The translations under genes were made by a program, and so were the position numbers. From positions 124,001-188,000 of the forward strand of contig WVSN01000004.1 of assembly GCA_015689705.1 (NCBI GenBank): a stretch of 64,000 nucleotides of DNA, in the 5' to 3' direction. The notes under the pieces are model-generated. The model was not told the origin of the DNA and ran no database searches. It was given only the letters and a program-made list of their open reading frames with translations. Position 1 is the first letter of the stretch. Every line of letters starts with the position of its first letter. The stretch comes from Rhodobacterales bacterium HKCCE3408 (lineage in GTDB: Bacteria > Pseudomonadota > Alphaproteobacteria > Rhodobacterales > Rhodobacteraceae). Positions 36,149-46,077 of the stretch are shown here, piece after piece.

Positions 36149-36988
36149 TCAGGCGGATGATCGCGCGCTGACGACGCGATCCTTTCCATTGATGTCGGGA
36201 TGCACGGCCACGTCTTCAAGCCCCGCCGCCGTGAAGAGCGCCGCCACGGCCTCACCCTGATCGTGCCCGATCTCGACGAGAAGCCGGCCGCCTCGGGTCA
36301 GGTGGGCCGGCGCGCCGGCGGCAATCGCCCGGTAGGCATCGAGGCCGTCGCCGCCCGGGGTGAGCGCCTCGCGCCGTTCCCAGGCGGCGATCTCGGTCTG
36401 CAGGGTCGCGTAATCGGCCTCGGTGACATAGGGCGGGTTCGAGACGATCAGGTCGAAGCGGTCGGAGACGCGCGCGAACCAGTCGGACGCGAGGAACGTC
36501 AGCCGGTCGCCAAGGTCCATGCGCTGCGCATTCGCCCTGGCGGTGCCGTACCAGTCGGCACGAAGATCGGTCGCGAGCCCGCGCGCCTCGGGACGTTCCA
36601 GCAGCAGCGTGATCGCGATGATGCCGGTCCCGGTGCCGAGATCGAGAAGGGTTGTCCAGGGGTCGGACAGCGCGAGGTCGATAAGCGTCTCGGTGTCGGG
36701 CCGCGGGGCGAGATCGCCCATGCCGACGTCGAAGGTCCGGCCGTAGAACTCGGTTTGCCCGAGGATGTGCGCGACCGACTGCCCGCACAGCCGCCGGCCC
36801 AGGAGCTGGTCGAAGTGCGGGGCGGCGTCGGCCAGCGGCTCGTCCCGGCGCGCGGCGACGCCGGCGCTCGTCCAGCCGGTCGCCGCGGCCATCAGCATCC
36901 GGACGTCCCGCCGCGCCTCGTCCTGCCCGATCATCGGGGCGAGGGAGTCGATGGCGGCGCGCATGGCTTCGCCGACCGTTCGGCTCAC
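36149..36988 (-). CDS. prmC: Release factor glutamine methyltransferase
   Basis: 279 residues starting in an ATGA overlap with the prfA stop. It has an N-terminal helical domain, then a SAM domain with [13 protein letters not shown] and the catalytic NPPY in [13 protein letters not shown]. PrmC N5-methylates the glutamine of the GGQ motif in release factors, matching its partner prfA upstream. The DUF4167 gene follows after 229 bases. Confidence 0.96.
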   Translation of the reverse strand: MSRTVGEAMRAAIDSLAPMIGQDEARRDVRMLMAAATGWTSAGVAARRDEPLADAAPHFDQLLGRRLCGQSVAHILGQTEFYGRTFDVGMGDLAPRPDTETLIDLALSDPWTTLLDLGTGTGIIAITLLLERPEARGLATDLRADWYGTARANAQRMDLGDRLTFLASDWFARVSDRFDLIVSNPPYVTEADYATLQTEIAAWERREALTPGGDGLDAYRAIAAGAPAHLTRGGRLLVEIGHDQGEAVAALFTAAGLEDVAVHPDINGKDRVVSARSSA

Positions 36989-38040
36989 CCCTCCATCTCC
37001 GCCAGCCGCCGGGCCTGATCATCCTCGATCAGCGCGTCGATGACGTCGTCCAGATCGCCCTGCATGACCTGGTCGAGCTTGTAGAGCGTCAGGCCGATAC
37101 GGTGGTCGGTCAGGCGGCCTTGCGGGAAGTTATAGGTCCGGATCCGTTCGGAGCGGTCGCCCGTGCCGACCTGAGCCTTGCGGTCGGCCGCCATGGCGTC
37201 CGCAGCCTTCTGGCGCTCGGCGTCGTAGAGACGGGCGCGCAGAACGGACATGGCAATCTCGCGGTTTCGGTGCTGTGACTTCTCCGACGAGGTGACGACG
37301 ATCCCGGTCGGCAGGTGGGTGATCCGCACCGCCGAGTCGGTCGTGTTCACGTGCTGGCCGCCGGCGCCTGAGGACCGCATCGTGTCGATCCTGATATCCT
37401 GCGCCGGGATGTCGATATCGACCTCCTGCGCTTCGGGCAGGACGGCGACGGTCGCGGCCGAAGTGTGGATGCGGCCGCCCGATTCCGTCTCGGGCACGCG
37501 CTGGACGCGGTGGACGCCGGACTCGAATTTCAGCCGGGCAAAGACCCCCTGCCCCTCGATCCGCGCGACGAGTTCCTTGAGCCCGCCAAGCTCGGTTTCC
37601 TGCTGGTCGATCACTTCGAGCCGCCAGCCCCGCGCTTCGGCATAGCGGGCATACATCCGGAACAGATCGCCGGCGAACAGCGCCGCCTCTTCGCCGCCGG
37701 TGCCGGGGCGAATCTCGATCATCGCGGGGCGCGCATCCGCTTCGTCCTTCGGAAGAAGCGCACGGCGCAGCGCAGCCTCGGCCTTGGGCCGCTTCGCCTT
37801 TAGGACGGGCAACTCGTCCTCGGCCAGCGCCCGCATCTCCGGGTCGTCGAGCATCGCCTCGGCGTCTGAAATGTCCGACAGAAGCTGGCGATAGGCCGCG
37901 ACCTGTTCGACGACGGGCTTCAGCTCGGAATATTCGCGAGAGATCTCGGCGATCTTCGCCGGATCGGCGCCCGCGTTCAGCTGCGCCTCGAGATACTCGA
38001 AACGTTCGGTGATCTGGCGAAGGCGATCGGGCGGGAGCAT
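36985..38040 (-). CDS. prfA: Peptide chain release factor 1
   Basis: 351 residues, typical of RF1. The GGQ peptidyl-tRNA hydrolysis motif lies in [15 protein letters not shown], and a PVT-type stop-codon recognition region is at about 180-190. It terminates translation at UAA and UAG. It is the first gene of prfA-prmC. The DUF1499 gene on the same strand lies 31 bases upstream and may be co-transcribed. Confidence 0.97.
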   Translation of the reverse strand: MLPPDRLRQITERFEYLEAQLNAGADPAKIAEISREYSELKPVVEQVAAYRQLLSDISDAEAMLDDPEMRALAEDELPVLKAKRPKAEAALRRALLPKDEADARPAMIEIRPGTGGEEAALFAGDLFRMYARYAEARGWRLEVIDQQETELGGLKELVARIEGQGVFARLKFESGVHRVQRVPETESGGRIHTSAATVAVLPEAQEVDIDIPAQDIRIDTMRSSGAGGQHVNTTDSAVRITHLPTGIVVTSSEKSQHRNREIAMSVLRARLYDAERQKAADAMAADRKAQVGTGDRSERIRTYNFPQGRLTDHRIGLTLYKLDQVMQGDLDDVIDALIEDDQARRLAEMEG

Positions 38041-38071
38041 TCGGGGTGAATGGCGCGGGACCGCAGGGCGG

Positions 38072-38521
38072 TCAAGTGCGCCCGCTCAGCGCGTCGATCC
38101 AGCGGGCGACCCGGTCGGCGTTCACGCCCATGTCGCCATAGCCGAACCGCGAACGGGAGAAGATCGCGACCCGCGTGCCGTCGCCTTCCGGGATGAGCCG
38201 CACGGAGACCGCGTCCGGGAAACCCATGACCGGCGTCCGCACCACGTAGGTGACAAAGCCGCTGTCAGCGGAGCCACCGATCACCTGCGCGCCACCGGCT
38301 TCCGCTACGGCCTCAAGCCGGGTCGCGACCTCGGCCGCGGGTCGCTGGATCAGCGGTGCGGTCTCGCCCCGGCGCAGGGCGAAATTCGGCGTGACGGGCG
38401 GTTCGACCTCGACCGGATCGACATGCCAGACGGCGGCCCGCATCGGGACGGTCCGGACATAGAGCGAGACCGCGAGAACAAGCGCGACGAGAACGGCAGC
38501 GACGATGATGACCATGCGCAC
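38072..38521 (-). CDS. DUF1499 family membrane-anchored protein
   Basis: 149 residues from GTG 38521, chosen because AAGGAG lies 7 bases before it; the ATG two codons later is an alternative. One N-terminal membrane helix (about 3-23) is followed by a periplasmic DUF1499-type domain with [18 protein letters not shown] and the ending [17 protein letters not shown]. The function of the family is unknown. It is probably in one transcript with prfA-prmC. Confidence 0.85.
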   Translation of the reverse strand: MRMVIIVAAVLVALVLAVSLYVRTVPMRAAVWHVDPVEVEPPVTPNFALRRGETAPLIQRPAAEVATRLEAVAEAGGAQVIGGSADSGFVTYVVRTPVMGFPDAVSVRLIPEGDGTRVAIFSRSRFGYGDMGVNADRVARWIDALSGRT

Positions 38522-38583
38522 GGGATGGCTCCTTTCAGGCCGCACAGGTGACCCTGCGCGGCGCCGGGGTCAAGCCGACCGGC

Positions 38584-40353
38584 TCAATGATTGTCGCGCG
38601 GCAGGTCCTTCGCGATGCGTTGGTAGGCGGTCGCAAGTTCCAGACAGCCACCCTGAGCGAGCTGGCCGACATGGGTGCGGTAGATCTCCTGCCAGGGCGT
38701 CTGGTGGTGTAGCTCGGGCGGCTGCCAGGCATCGCGGCGCGCCTGCCATTCGGCCTCGGGCACCATGACGTTCAGCGTGCCTGCGTTGAGATCGAGCTTC
38801 ACCGGGTCGCCCGTTTGCACCAGCGCGAGTCCGCCGCCGACCACCGCCTCGGGGCTGGCATTCAGGATCGACGGGCTTTCCGACGTGCCGGACTGGCGGC
38901 CGTCACCGACGGTCGGCAGGTGATTGATGCCCGCCTTGATGAGCGCGTCGGGCGGCTGCATGTTCACCACCTCGGCCGAGCCGGGATAGCCCACACAACC
39001 GACGTTTCGGATGAAGAGAATCGTTTTTTCGTCAATGCCTAACGAGGCGTCGTTAATCCGGTCGTGGTAGTCCTCCGGTCCCTCGAAAACGACCGCGCGC
39101 CCTTCGAACACACCGTCTTTCAGGAAGCGCTGGCGGAAGTCGGCCGAGATGACGGAGGTCTTCATAAGAGCCGCGTCGAACAGGTTACCAGAGAGAACGA
39201 CGAAGCCCGCATTCTCCCGCAGCGGATCGTTTACCGGGCGGATGACGGCGGTGTCGGCACTGCGTGCACCGCCGAGCGCCTCGGCCACCGGCTTGCCCGT
39301 CGCGGTCATCGCGTCGCCGTGCAGATGTCCCGCAGCCAGAAGCTCGCCCATGACCGCCGGCACGCCGCCGGCGCGGAAGAAGCTTTCGCCGAGGTATTCG
39401 CCGGCGGGCTGCATGTTCACCAGAAGCGGCAGGGCGTGACCCACTTTCTGCCAGTCGGTCACGTCGAGCTCTACGCCTGCATGCCGGGCGATGGCCTGAA
39501 GGTGCGGTGGCGCGTTGGTCGAGCCGCCGATGGCGGTGTTCACGCGGATCGCGTTCTCGAAGGCCTTGCGGGTCAGGATGTCGGACGGCTTCAGATCCTC
39601 CTCGACCATGCCGACGATGCGGCGGCCGGTTTCATAGGCCATCGCCATGCGCTCGCGGAATGGCGCGGGGATCGCCGCCGATCCTGGCAGCGCCATGCCG
39701 AGCGCCTCGGCCAGCGCATTCATCGTCGAGGCCGTGCCCATCGTGTTGCAATGCCCGAGCGAGGGCGAGGAGGCGCAGGCCCGCGCCATGAACTCCTCGT
39801 AGTCGATCTTGCCTTCAGCCAGCAGCCGGCGCGATTCCCAGATGATCGTGCCCGAGCCCGCGCGCTTGCCCTTCCACCAGCCGTCCAGCATCGGCCCGCC
39901 GTTGAGCGCGATGGCCGGGATATCGACCGTCGCCGCGCCCATCAGCATCGCGGGCGTGGTCTTGTCGCAGCCCGTCGTCAGCACCACGCCGTCGATCGGG
40001 TAGCCGTGCAGCACCTCGACGAGGCTGAGATATTGCAGGTTCCGGTCGAGCGCCGCGGTCGGCCGCTTGCCGGTCTCCTGGATCGGGTGAACCGGGAATT
40101 CCATCGGCACCCCGCCCGCGTCCCGGATGCCGGCCTTGATCCGGTCCATCAGGAAGACGTGGATCTTGTTGCACGGCACGAGGTCCGAGCCCGTCTGCGC
40201 GATGCCGATGATCGGGCGTTCGGACTGAAGCTCTTCCTGCGTGAAGGTCTGGTTCTGGTAGCGCTCGAGATAGAGCGCGGTCATGCCCGGGTTGTTCGGG
40301 TTGTCGAACCATTCCTGGCTGCGATAGCGGCGGCGGGCGCGGGTGTCGGACAT
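38584..40353 (-). CDS. IlvD/Edd family dehydratase (pentonate dehydratase type)
   Basis: 589 residues. Three cysteines at C61 (LVPCNKIH), C129 (TTGCDKTT) and C202 (LGHCNTMG) occupy the Fe-S ligand positions of this family. The spacing and the N-terminal [11 protein letters not shown] resemble sugar-acid dehydratases (L-arabonate, D-xylonate) rather than the biosynthetic IlvD. It would dehydrate an aldonate to a 2-keto-3-deoxy acid. It lies downstream of a TRAP transporter and a FAH-family hydrolase, a set seen in non-phosphorylative sugar-acid oxidation. An 86-base gap with short palindromes separates it from dctM. Confidence 0.9.
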   Translation of the reverse strand: MSDTRARRRYRSQEWFDNPNNPGMTALYLERYQNQTFTQEELQSERPIIGIAQTGSDLVPCNKIHVFLMDRIKAGIRDAGGVPMEFPVHPIQETGKRPTAALDRNLQYLSLVEVLHGYPIDGVVLTTGCDKTTPAMLMGAATVDIPAIALNGGPMLDGWWKGKRAGSGTIIWESRRLLAEGKIDYEEFMARACASSPSLGHCNTMGTASTMNALAEALGMALPGSAAIPAPFRERMAMAYETGRRIVGMVEEDLKPSDILTRKAFENAIRVNTAIGGSTNAPPHLQAIARHAGVELDVTDWQKVGHALPLLVNMQPAGEYLGESFFRAGGVPAVMGELLAAGHLHGDAMTATGKPVAEALGGARSADTAVIRPVNDPLRENAGFVVLSGNLFDAALMKTSVISADFRQRFLKDGVFEGRAVVFEGPEDYHDRINDASLGIDEKTILFIRNVGCVGYPGSAEVVNMQPPDALIKAGINHLPTVGDGRQSGTSESPSILNASPEAVVGGGLALVQTGDPVKLDLNAGTLNVMVPEAEWQARRDAWQPPELHHQTPWQEIYRTHVGQLAQGGCLELATAYQRIAKDLPRDNH

Positions 40354-40365
40354 GGCGGGTTCCGG

Positions 40366-40378
40366 ATAGTGAAACTAT
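40366..40378. repeat. Short palindrome upstream of the dehydratase gene
   Basis: ATAGT-GAA-ACTAT is a perfect 5-3-5 repeat 13 bases before the dehydratase start codon (minus strand), followed by CCGA-ATA-TCGG at 40382-40391. It could be an operator giving the dehydratase its own control. The evidence is weak because the arms are short. Confidence 0.3.
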
Positions 40379-40439
40379 TGCCCGAATATCGGGGGTTTAG
40401 TCTATCGCAGGCCCGGCGCCGCCGACAGGGGGGTCGATG

Positions 40440-41753
40440 TCAGAGCCGCGCGAGCCAGGTCGCGATCTCGGGGATGACCGCGATGACGGCCAGGGACAGG
40501 ATCATCACGAGGACGAAGGGGAACGCCCCGGCGAAGATTGCCCGCACCGGCAGGTCCGGATCGTCGATGGCCGAGCGGATCGTGTAGACAGACAGGCCGA
40601 AAGGCGGGGTCAACAGCCCGATCTCGACCGCGATGACGGTCAGGACGCCGAACCAGATCATGTCGAACTGCGCGGCCTGCGCGATCGGCAGGACGATCGG
40701 CAGCAGGATCAGCATGATCGAGATCGAATCGATCAGGCAACCAAGCGCGATGACGAGCGCGAGGTAGATCACCAGAAAGCCCCACGGTCCGACCGGACCG
40801 GAGAGCAGCGAATCGGCGAGGCTGGCCGGCAGGCCGGACAACGCCAGCATCCGCGAGAAGAAGGTCGCCGCCATGATGAGGAACAGGACCGAGACGGTGA
40901 TCTGGCCGGATTCGACAAGGATGCCCCAGAAGCTCCTTCGGGTCAGCGAGCGGCGGCCAAGCGCGATGACGAGCGCGCCGAGCGCCCCGATGGCTCCGGC
41001 TTCGGTCGGGTTCAAGAAGCCGCCGTATAGCCCGCCGAGAACCAGCGTGACGAGCGACAGGATCGGCAGCGCCTTGGCAACCATGCGGCCGGTCGAGATG
41101 TCCTCGTAGCCCTCGGTATCGTCCGTCCGGTCGAAGACCGACCGCGGCCGGACCTTCGCCATGGCGACGATGGCGACCGAAAACATCACCGCGAGAAGGA
41201 TGCCGGGACCGACCCCGGCGAGGAACATGCGGCCGACCGATTCCTCGGCCAGCACCGCGTAGACGATCATCAGGAGCGAGGGCGGGATCAGCATTCCAAG
41301 CACCGACGAGCCCGCGACGACCCCGGTCGAGAAGCTCTTCGAGTAGCCGTGGCGCGTCATCTCGGGCACGGCAACGCGGCTGAAGACAGTCGCCGAGGCG
41401 ATGGAGATGCCGGTGATCGACGCGAAGACCGCATTTGCGAACACGGTCGCGATGCCGAGACCCGCCGTCATGCGGCGCATCAGGCGCTGAAAGACGTCGA
41501 ACGTGTCCTTCCCGACCCCGGAGGCGGTCACCAATAGCCCCATGAGCACGAAGAGCGGGACGACAGCGAACAGATATTCGCGCAGCGAGTCGTTCGCGAC
41601 GGACCCGGCCATGCGGATCGCGACGCCCTCGTTCCGGATCATCGCGACGCCGGCGAAGCTGACGATCAGCATGCCGATGCCGATGGGCATACCGAGATAG
41701 ATCAGCAGGATCAGGATCACGATGGCGGCGATGCCGATCTCGACGCCGGTCAT
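40440..41753 (-). CDS. dctM: TRAP transporter large permease (DctM)
   Basis: 437 residues from ATG 41753 (MTGVEIGIAAIVILIL), in a 4-base overlap with dctQ; a longer start inside dctQ is unlikely. It has about 12 membrane segments, with the family motifs GMLIPPSLLMIVYAVLAEESVG and FLNPTEAGAIGALGAL. It couples sodium flow to uptake of a carboxylate delivered by the DctP protein at 42329. Sequence alone does not give the ligand. Confidence 0.93.
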   Translation of the reverse strand: MTGVEIGIAAIVILILLIYLGMPIGIGMLIVSFAGVAMIRNEGVAIRMAGSVANDSLREYLFAVVPLFVLMGLLVTASGVGKDTFDVFQRLMRRMTAGLGIATVFANAVFASITGISIASATVFSRVAVPEMTRHGYSKSFSTGVVAGSSVLGMLIPPSLLMIVYAVLAEESVGRMFLAGVGPGILLAVMFSVAIVAMAKVRPRSVFDRTDDTEGYEDISTGRMVAKALPILSLVTLVLGGLYGGFLNPTEAGAIGALGALVIALGRRSLTRRSFWGILVESGQITVSVLFLIMAATFFSRMLALSGLPASLADSLLSGPVGPWGFLVIYLALVIALGCLIDSISIMLILLPIVLPIAQAAQFDMIWFGVLTVIAVEIGLLTPPFGLSVYTIRSAIDDPDLPVRAIFAGAFPFVLVMILSLAVIAVIPEIATWLARL

Positions 41754-42325
41754 TCCGTCGCTCCGCCGCGCACGGCAGCGCGCAGCGCGCCGATGACCCG
41801 GATGGCGCACTGCACCGTCGCGACGGTCATGCCGACGAGGATGACCACGCGGAACGGCCAGGTCGGCAACGTGGCGATGCCCGTGACGCCGATATATTCG
41901 CCGCGGCTGAAATCGCGTTCGACGATGGTCACGGTCGACCAGGCGATGACGCCGAGCGCACCTGTGGCGACGAGGTCAAAGACCCCGCCGAGCACCGCGC
42001 CGCCGCGTGGGTAACGACGCTGGAACCCGGCGAGGAAGATGTCCGTCCGGGCCAGCCGGTCGTGGCGGATGGTCGTGGCCAGCTGGAGGTAGACGATCAT
42101 CACCAGCGTCAGGGCGCCCGCCTCGGCGACCATGGGAAGCGAGGAGCCGAACAGGTTCCGCACCAGCACGTCGGCGCAGATGATCAGCATCAGGACGCCG
42201 ATCAGCACCGTGCCGAGTGCGCCGAGCCCGTCGACGAGCGCATTCCACGCCGCCGCGGGCCCGGCCACCCCACCCCGGCGCGGCGTTCCCGCCGCGTCCG
42301 GTCCCCTCGTGTCCCTGGATGCCAT
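41750..42325 (-). CDS. dctQ: TRAP transporter small permease (DctQ)
   Basis: 191 residues with four hydrophobic segments (about 30-50, 65-85, 108-130, 150-170), the standard DctQ topology, with a disordered N-terminal 20 residues. It sits 3 bases after dctP and overlaps dctM, in the order P-Q-M. Confidence 0.9.
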   Translation of the reverse strand: MASRDTRGPDAAGTPRRGGVAGPAAAWNALVDGLGALGTVLIGVLMLIICADVLVRNLFGSSLPMVAEAGALTLVMIVYLQLATTIRHDRLARTDIFLAGFQRRYPRGGAVLGGVFDLVATGALGVIAWSTVTIVERDFSRGEYIGVTGIATLPTWPFRVVILVGMTVATVQCAIRVIGALRAAVRGGATE

Positions 42326-42328
42326 GCG

Positions 42329-43405
42329 TCAGTTCGAGACGCCGGCATCCCAGTCGCGCAGCGGCTCTTCGCCGGCCGCGCGCAGACCGTCCATGTAGGC
42401 CGCAAGGAAGGCGGCCGCCTCGGGGCCGTTGGCTGCGGCCCAGTCGCCCGCGATGTCCGGCAGACCGCCGACCCAGGCAGCGCGCTCTTCTTCCGGCAGG
42501 TCGAAGATGGTGACCGGCGGATCCTGCGTCGCGCCAAGCTCCACGATCTGGTTCATCGCGAATTCATGCCGGTCGAGAAGGTCCTGGCCATGCGCTTCGG
42601 TGTAGTACGCCCCGGCCTCGGTCAGCGCGTTCTGCACTTCCTCGGGCAGGCCGTCCCAGACGTCGCGGTTGATGGCGATGGCGCCCGAGAAGGCGACGCC
42701 CATATTCACCCGGGTGACGAAGGGCGCGACCTCGTAGATCCGCGCCGGCAGAACGCCGAGCGCGAGCGACAGAACGCCCTCGGACACGCCGGTCTGGATG
42801 TCGGTGTAGTAGCTCGTCAGCGAACCGTCGACGGCGTTGGCGCCGGTGCCGCGCAGCCAGTTGGCCAGAGCGCCCGGGGCCGAGATCTTCATGCCGTCGA
42901 GATCGGAGATGCCGGTGATCGGCTGAGCGGTGTAGATGTCGTAGTTGTCCGTACCGGTCAGGCCGAGCACGACGAGGTTGTACTGCGACCACTCCTCGGC
43001 GAAGGCCTCGTTGTTCTGCAGCAGGTCCCACATGACCTGAAGCTGAACCGGCGGATTGTTGGTGGAGAACGGCGTGTAGCTCGACACCTGGCTGAGCGGC
43101 AGCTGGCCGCCCTCGAGAAGCGAGAACACCCACCCGATATCGGTGATGCCGTCCTCGACCGAGCTGAGCGTGGCATTGGCGCGGTAGAGCTGGCCGCCAT
43201 AGGCCTCCTGCCACTCGATTTCGTAGTTGCCGGTCTCGGCCAGGATCTCGTCCGTCCGGGCCTGGAAATGGGTCTGCATCATGCCGACCCACGGGATCGC
43301 GGTCGGATGGCTCGAGGCGATGGTGAGCGGAAGGGTCTCCTGTGCCGAGACGGCGGCCGGAACGGCGACCGCACCGGCCAGAACGAGGCCGAGTAGCTGT
43401 TTCAT
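42329..43405 (-). CDS. dctP: TRAP transporter substrate-binding protein (DctP)
   Basis: 358 residues from ATG 43405. A signal peptide (about 1-22, ending AVSAQETLPL) is followed by a DctP-fold domain with TDNYDIYTAQPI, the ISDLDGMKI motif and GVSEGVLSLALG. The DctP ligand arginine is not obvious by eye. The protein captures a small acid in the periplasm for DctQM. A strong hairpin precedes the gene on its own strand (43438-43471). Confidence 0.92.
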   Translation of the reverse strand: MKQLLGLVLAGAVAVPAAVSAQETLPLTIASSHPTAIPWVGMMQTHFQARTDEILAETGNYEIEWQEAYGGQLYRANATLSSVEDGITDIGWVFSLLEGGQLPLSQVSSYTPFSTNNPPVQLQVMWDLLQNNEAFAEEWSQYNLVVLGLTGTDNYDIYTAQPITGISDLDGMKISAPGALANWLRGTGANAVDGSLTSYYTDIQTGVSEGVLSLALGVLPARIYEVAPFVTRVNMGVAFSGAIAINRDVWDGLPEEVQNALTEAGAYYTEAHGQDLLDRHEFAMNQIVELGATQDPPVTIFDLPEEERAAWVGGLPDIAGDWAAANGPEAAAFLAAYMDGLRAAGEEPLRDWDAGVSN

Positions 43406-43437
43406 TGATGTAGTCCTCCCTTTGGTCCCTTGGTGGT

Positions 43438-43471
43438 CCGGTGCCGCCCGCCTCCCCGCGTGCGGCACCGG
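43438..43471 (-). terminator. Intercistronic stem-loop between FAH-family gene and dctP
   Basis: CCGGTGCCGC and GCGGCACCGG form a perfect 10-bp stem around a 14-base loop. It lies 7 bases after the stop of the upstream hydrolase gene and 32 bases before the dctP start. There is no T-run, so partial termination or 5' protection of the dctP message is more likely than full termination. Confidence 0.55.
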
Positions 43472-43478
43472 CGTTACG

Positions 43479-44324
43479 TCATGTCTCCTCGTCGACGACG
43501 GGGTTGGTCAGCGTGCCGACGCCGGTGATCTCGACCTCGGCGACCATGCCGGGGGCGAGGAATAGCTGCGGTTCGCGGTGGTTGCCGACGCCTCCGGGCG
43601 TGCCGGTGGCGATCACGTCGCCGGGCATCAGCGTGGCCACGGTCGACGCGTAGGCGATGAGCTCGGGGATGCCGATGGCGAGGTCGCTGATCGGCGTGTG
43701 CTGTTCGACCTGCCCGTCGATCCGCGTCGTGAGCGTCTGCTCGCGGATGTCGCCGGTCTCGTCCTTCGTCACGATCCACGGCCCGAACGAACCGGACTTC
43801 TCGAAGTTCTTGCCCGGCCAGAACTGCGTCGTGTGGTTCTGGTAGTCGCGGATCGAGCCGTCGTTGAAGCAGGAATAGCCGAGGATGTGATCCCAGGCGT
43901 CGGCTTCGGAGATATGCCGGCCGGCCTTGCCGATGATGACGGCCAGCTCGCCCTCGTAATCATGCTTGTGGCTGGCCGAGGGCCGCACGATCGGCGCGCC
44001 GTGTCCGACCACCGATTCCGGGTAGCGCGTGAAGATCGACGGCTTCTCGGGCTTCGGCCGCCCAGTCTCGAGGATATGCGGCAGGTAGTTCAGGCCGATG
44101 CACAGGATCTTGTCGGGCCGCGGGATGGGCGGCAGAAGCGTGACCTCGGCCAGCGGGATCTCGGCCCCGGCGCCGTCCAGCGCATCGACCGCGCCGGCCT
44201 GAAGCAAGGCCTTCAGGTCCGGATAGGTGGTCGACAGGGTCGCGCCCGCATCCCGCACGATCTCGCCGTCCGTCGTGCCGTAGGACTGCGTCCCGTCCGC
44301 GCGCTCGAAAGAAATGATCCGCAT
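43479..44324 (-). CDS. Fumarylacetoacetate hydrolase family protein
   Basis: 281 residues with an N-terminal cap and the FAH domain from about 75: ILCIGLNYLPHILE, the metal-binding acidic motif YEGELAVIIGK, and MPGDVIATGTPGGVG near the end. Family members hydrolyse or decarboxylate diketo acids or dehydrate 2-keto-3-deoxy sugar acids. Next to an IlvD/Edd dehydratase and a TRAP importer, a 2-keto-3-deoxy acid role is plausible; a ring-cleavage product role is also possible given the divergent intradiol dioxygenase. Confidence 0.9.
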   Translation of the reverse strand: MRIISFERADGTQSYGTTDGEIVRDAGATLSTTYPDLKALLQAGAVDALDGAGAEIPLAEVTLLPPIPRPDKILCIGLNYLPHILETGRPKPEKPSIFTRYPESVVGHGAPIVRPSASHKHDYEGELAVIIGKAGRHISEADAWDHILGYSCFNDGSIRDYQNHTTQFWPGKNFEKSGSFGPWIVTKDETGDIREQTLTTRIDGQVEQHTPISDLAIGIPELIAYASTVATLMPGDVIATGTPGGVGNHREPQLFLAPGMVAEVEITGVGTLTNPVVDEET

Positions 44325-44394
44325 TTCGTCCCTTCCATCTCGTCGCCCCCTGTCCGGGGGTCGTTCGTATCAAACCAGTGCCGGCGGCCGTCCC

Positions 44395-44925
44395 TCAGGC
44401 CGCCATCCGCCCGACGAAGGCGGTCATGGCATCGGTGGCAAAGTCAAGCACCGCGTCGTCATGCAGGACGCCGTTCTCGACCTTCGTGTTGGCCATTGTG
44501 ACCACGATCTCCTTGGCCGGCATCACCTCGGCCAGCATGCCGTTCAGCACGTATTTCAGGTGCGCCTGCGCCCGCACGCCGCCAAGCGCCCCACCGGAAA
44601 CCGAGACGATGAAGCACGGCTTGCCCTTGAAGACCGACTCGTAGGCAGGCCGCGAGGCCCAGTCGATCGCGTTCTTCAGCACGCCCGGGATCGAGTAATT
44701 GTATTCCGGCGTGACGAAGACGAGGCCGTCCGCCTCCGCGATTGCGGCCTTGAAGGCGTCCACTTCCGGGTGGTCGGTCACGTCCGCGTTGTAGTGCGGC
44801 AGCGTGCCGATCTCGGCCATTTCGCAATCCGCCCGGTCGCCAATCCGCGCCATCAGCGCCTTCGCAGTCGCCTTCGACGCCGAAGCCGCGCGCAGGCTGC
44901 CGACGATGAAAAGAAGCTTCGGCAT
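44395..44925 (-). CDS. NAD(P)H-dependent FMN reductase
   Basis: 176 residues from ATG 44925. It has a flavodoxin-like fold with the FMN-phosphate loop GSLRAASASKATAKAL and the YNYSIPGVLKNAIDWASR motif typical of the SsuE/ArsH-type FMN reductases. It may supply reduced flavin to a monooxygenase (none is seen in the window) or reduce a quinone. It begins 4 bases after the CoA-transferase stop, so it belongs to the leftward catabolic operon. Confidence 0.88.
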   Translation of the reverse strand: MPKLLFIVGSLRAASASKATAKALMARIGDRADCEMAEIGTLPHYNADVTDHPEVDAFKAAIAEADGLVFVTPEYNYSIPGVLKNAIDWASRPAYESVFKGKPCFIVSVSGGALGGVRAQAHLKYVLNGMLAEVMPAKEIVVTMANTKVENGVLHDDAVLDFATDAMTAFVGRMAA

Positions 44926-44929
44926 CGTC

Positions 44930-46072
44930 TCAGCCCGCCTTTCGCTGCGCGAGTTCCGCGCGGATCTCGTCGCCATGCTCGTCGAGCGTCGGCGGCGGCA
45001 GGACGCCAAGCTCGGGCTCCCCGTCGAAATTGTAGGGCGGGCGAACGGTGGTGAAGGTGCCGAGCTCGGAGGACGGGGCGGAGGTCTTGAGCTGCAGGTG
45101 AACCGCCTGCGGGTCCTCCAGCGCCTCGTCGCTGTCATAGGCGGGCGAATGGGGGACTTCGTTCGCCAGCAGGAGATCGCACCATTCGTCGCGCGTCTTC
45201 GTCGCGAAGACTGGTGTCAGGATCTCGATCAGGTCGTCCTGGTGCTCGATCCGGTTGAGCCGTTCGGAAAAGCGCGGATCCTCGTTCAGCTGCTCCTGCC
45301 CCGTGGCGCGCAGCATCCCTTCCCAGAACTTCGTGGGCGAGGACATGTGAAGCGCGACCCATTTCCCGTCACTGCATTCGAACGTGTAGGATTGCGAGAC
45401 GGTCGGGCGCGACAGCGGGCCCATCACCTCGCCGACCGAGTAGTAATGGGTGAAGCTGTCCAGATTGAAATGCGCCATCGCCTCGAGCATCGAGATGTCG
45501 ATGCGGTGGCCCTTGCCCGACTCGGCCCGTTCCAGCAGCGCAGCAAGGCAGGCCATCGCGGCATACTGGCCAGTCACGGCATCGGCGATGGCCGGGCCGA
45601 TCACGCGCGGGTTCGTCGGCGGCGTCAGCAGCCGGAGGTAGCCCGATGCCGCCTGCGCGACGGTGTCGTAGGCCGGCCGGTCGCGCGACGGGCCGGAGGT
45701 GCCGAAGCCCGAGATCGCGCAGTAGATCAGGTTCGGGTTGCGCTTGCGCAGCTCCGCCTCGCCCGCGCCGAGCTTCTCGGCCACGCCGGGGCGGAAGTTC
45801 TGGATGAACACGTCGGCCGAGGCGACCAGGTCGTGGAATACCGCGAGGTCGGCCGGGTCCTTGGTATCCAGCGCGATCGACCGCTTGTTGCGGTTATAGG
45901 TCTGGTAATGCGGCGAATAGAGGCCGCCCTTGAAGGCGCGGAACGGATCGCCCGTGCCGGGGCGTTCGACCTTGATGACATCGGCGCCGAGATCGGCGAG
46001 GTGCAGGCCGGCGGCGGGCCCTGTGATGTAGGTGCCAAGCTCGACGACGCGGATGTTCTTGAGGATCTTCAT
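44930..46072 (-). CDS. Class III (CaiB/BaiF) CoA transferase
   Basis: 380 residues from ATG 46072, length typical of the family. It opens IRVVELGTYITGPAAGLHLADLGADVIKVE and contains the catalytic Asp region preceded by RNKRSIALDTKD. The enzyme moves CoA between carboxylic acids through an aspartyl-CoA anhydride. It lies 5 bases after a citryl-CoA-lyase-like gene; a CoA transferase plus a lyase is the logic of acid activation followed by C-C cleavage (inference). The acceptor acid is unknown. Confidence 0.92.
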   Translation of the reverse strand: MKILKNIRVVELGTYITGPAAGLHLADLGADVIKVERPGTGDPFRAFKGGLYSPHYQTYNRNKRSIALDTKDPADLAVFHDLVASADVFIQNFRPGVAEKLGAGEAELRKRNPNLIYCAISGFGTSGPSRDRPAYDTVAQAASGYLRLLTPPTNPRVIGPAIADAVTGQYAAMACLAALLERAESGKGHRIDISMLEAMAHFNLDSFTHYYSVGEVMGPLSRPTVSQSYTFECSDGKWVALHMSSPTKFWEGMLRATGQEQLNEDPRFSERLNRIEHQDDLIEILTPVFATKTRDEWCDLLLANEVPHSPAYDSDEALEDPQAVHLQLKTSAPSSELGTFTTVRPPYNFDGEPELGVLPPPTLDEHGDEIRAELAQRKAG

Positions 46073-46077
46073 AGGCG

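Noticed and set aside
44348-44362. CCCCC-TGTCC-GGGGG repeat between the FMN reductase and FAH-family genes
   Set aside because: The stem is only 5 bp in GC-rich DNA and such repeats occur by chance. It is too weak to call.
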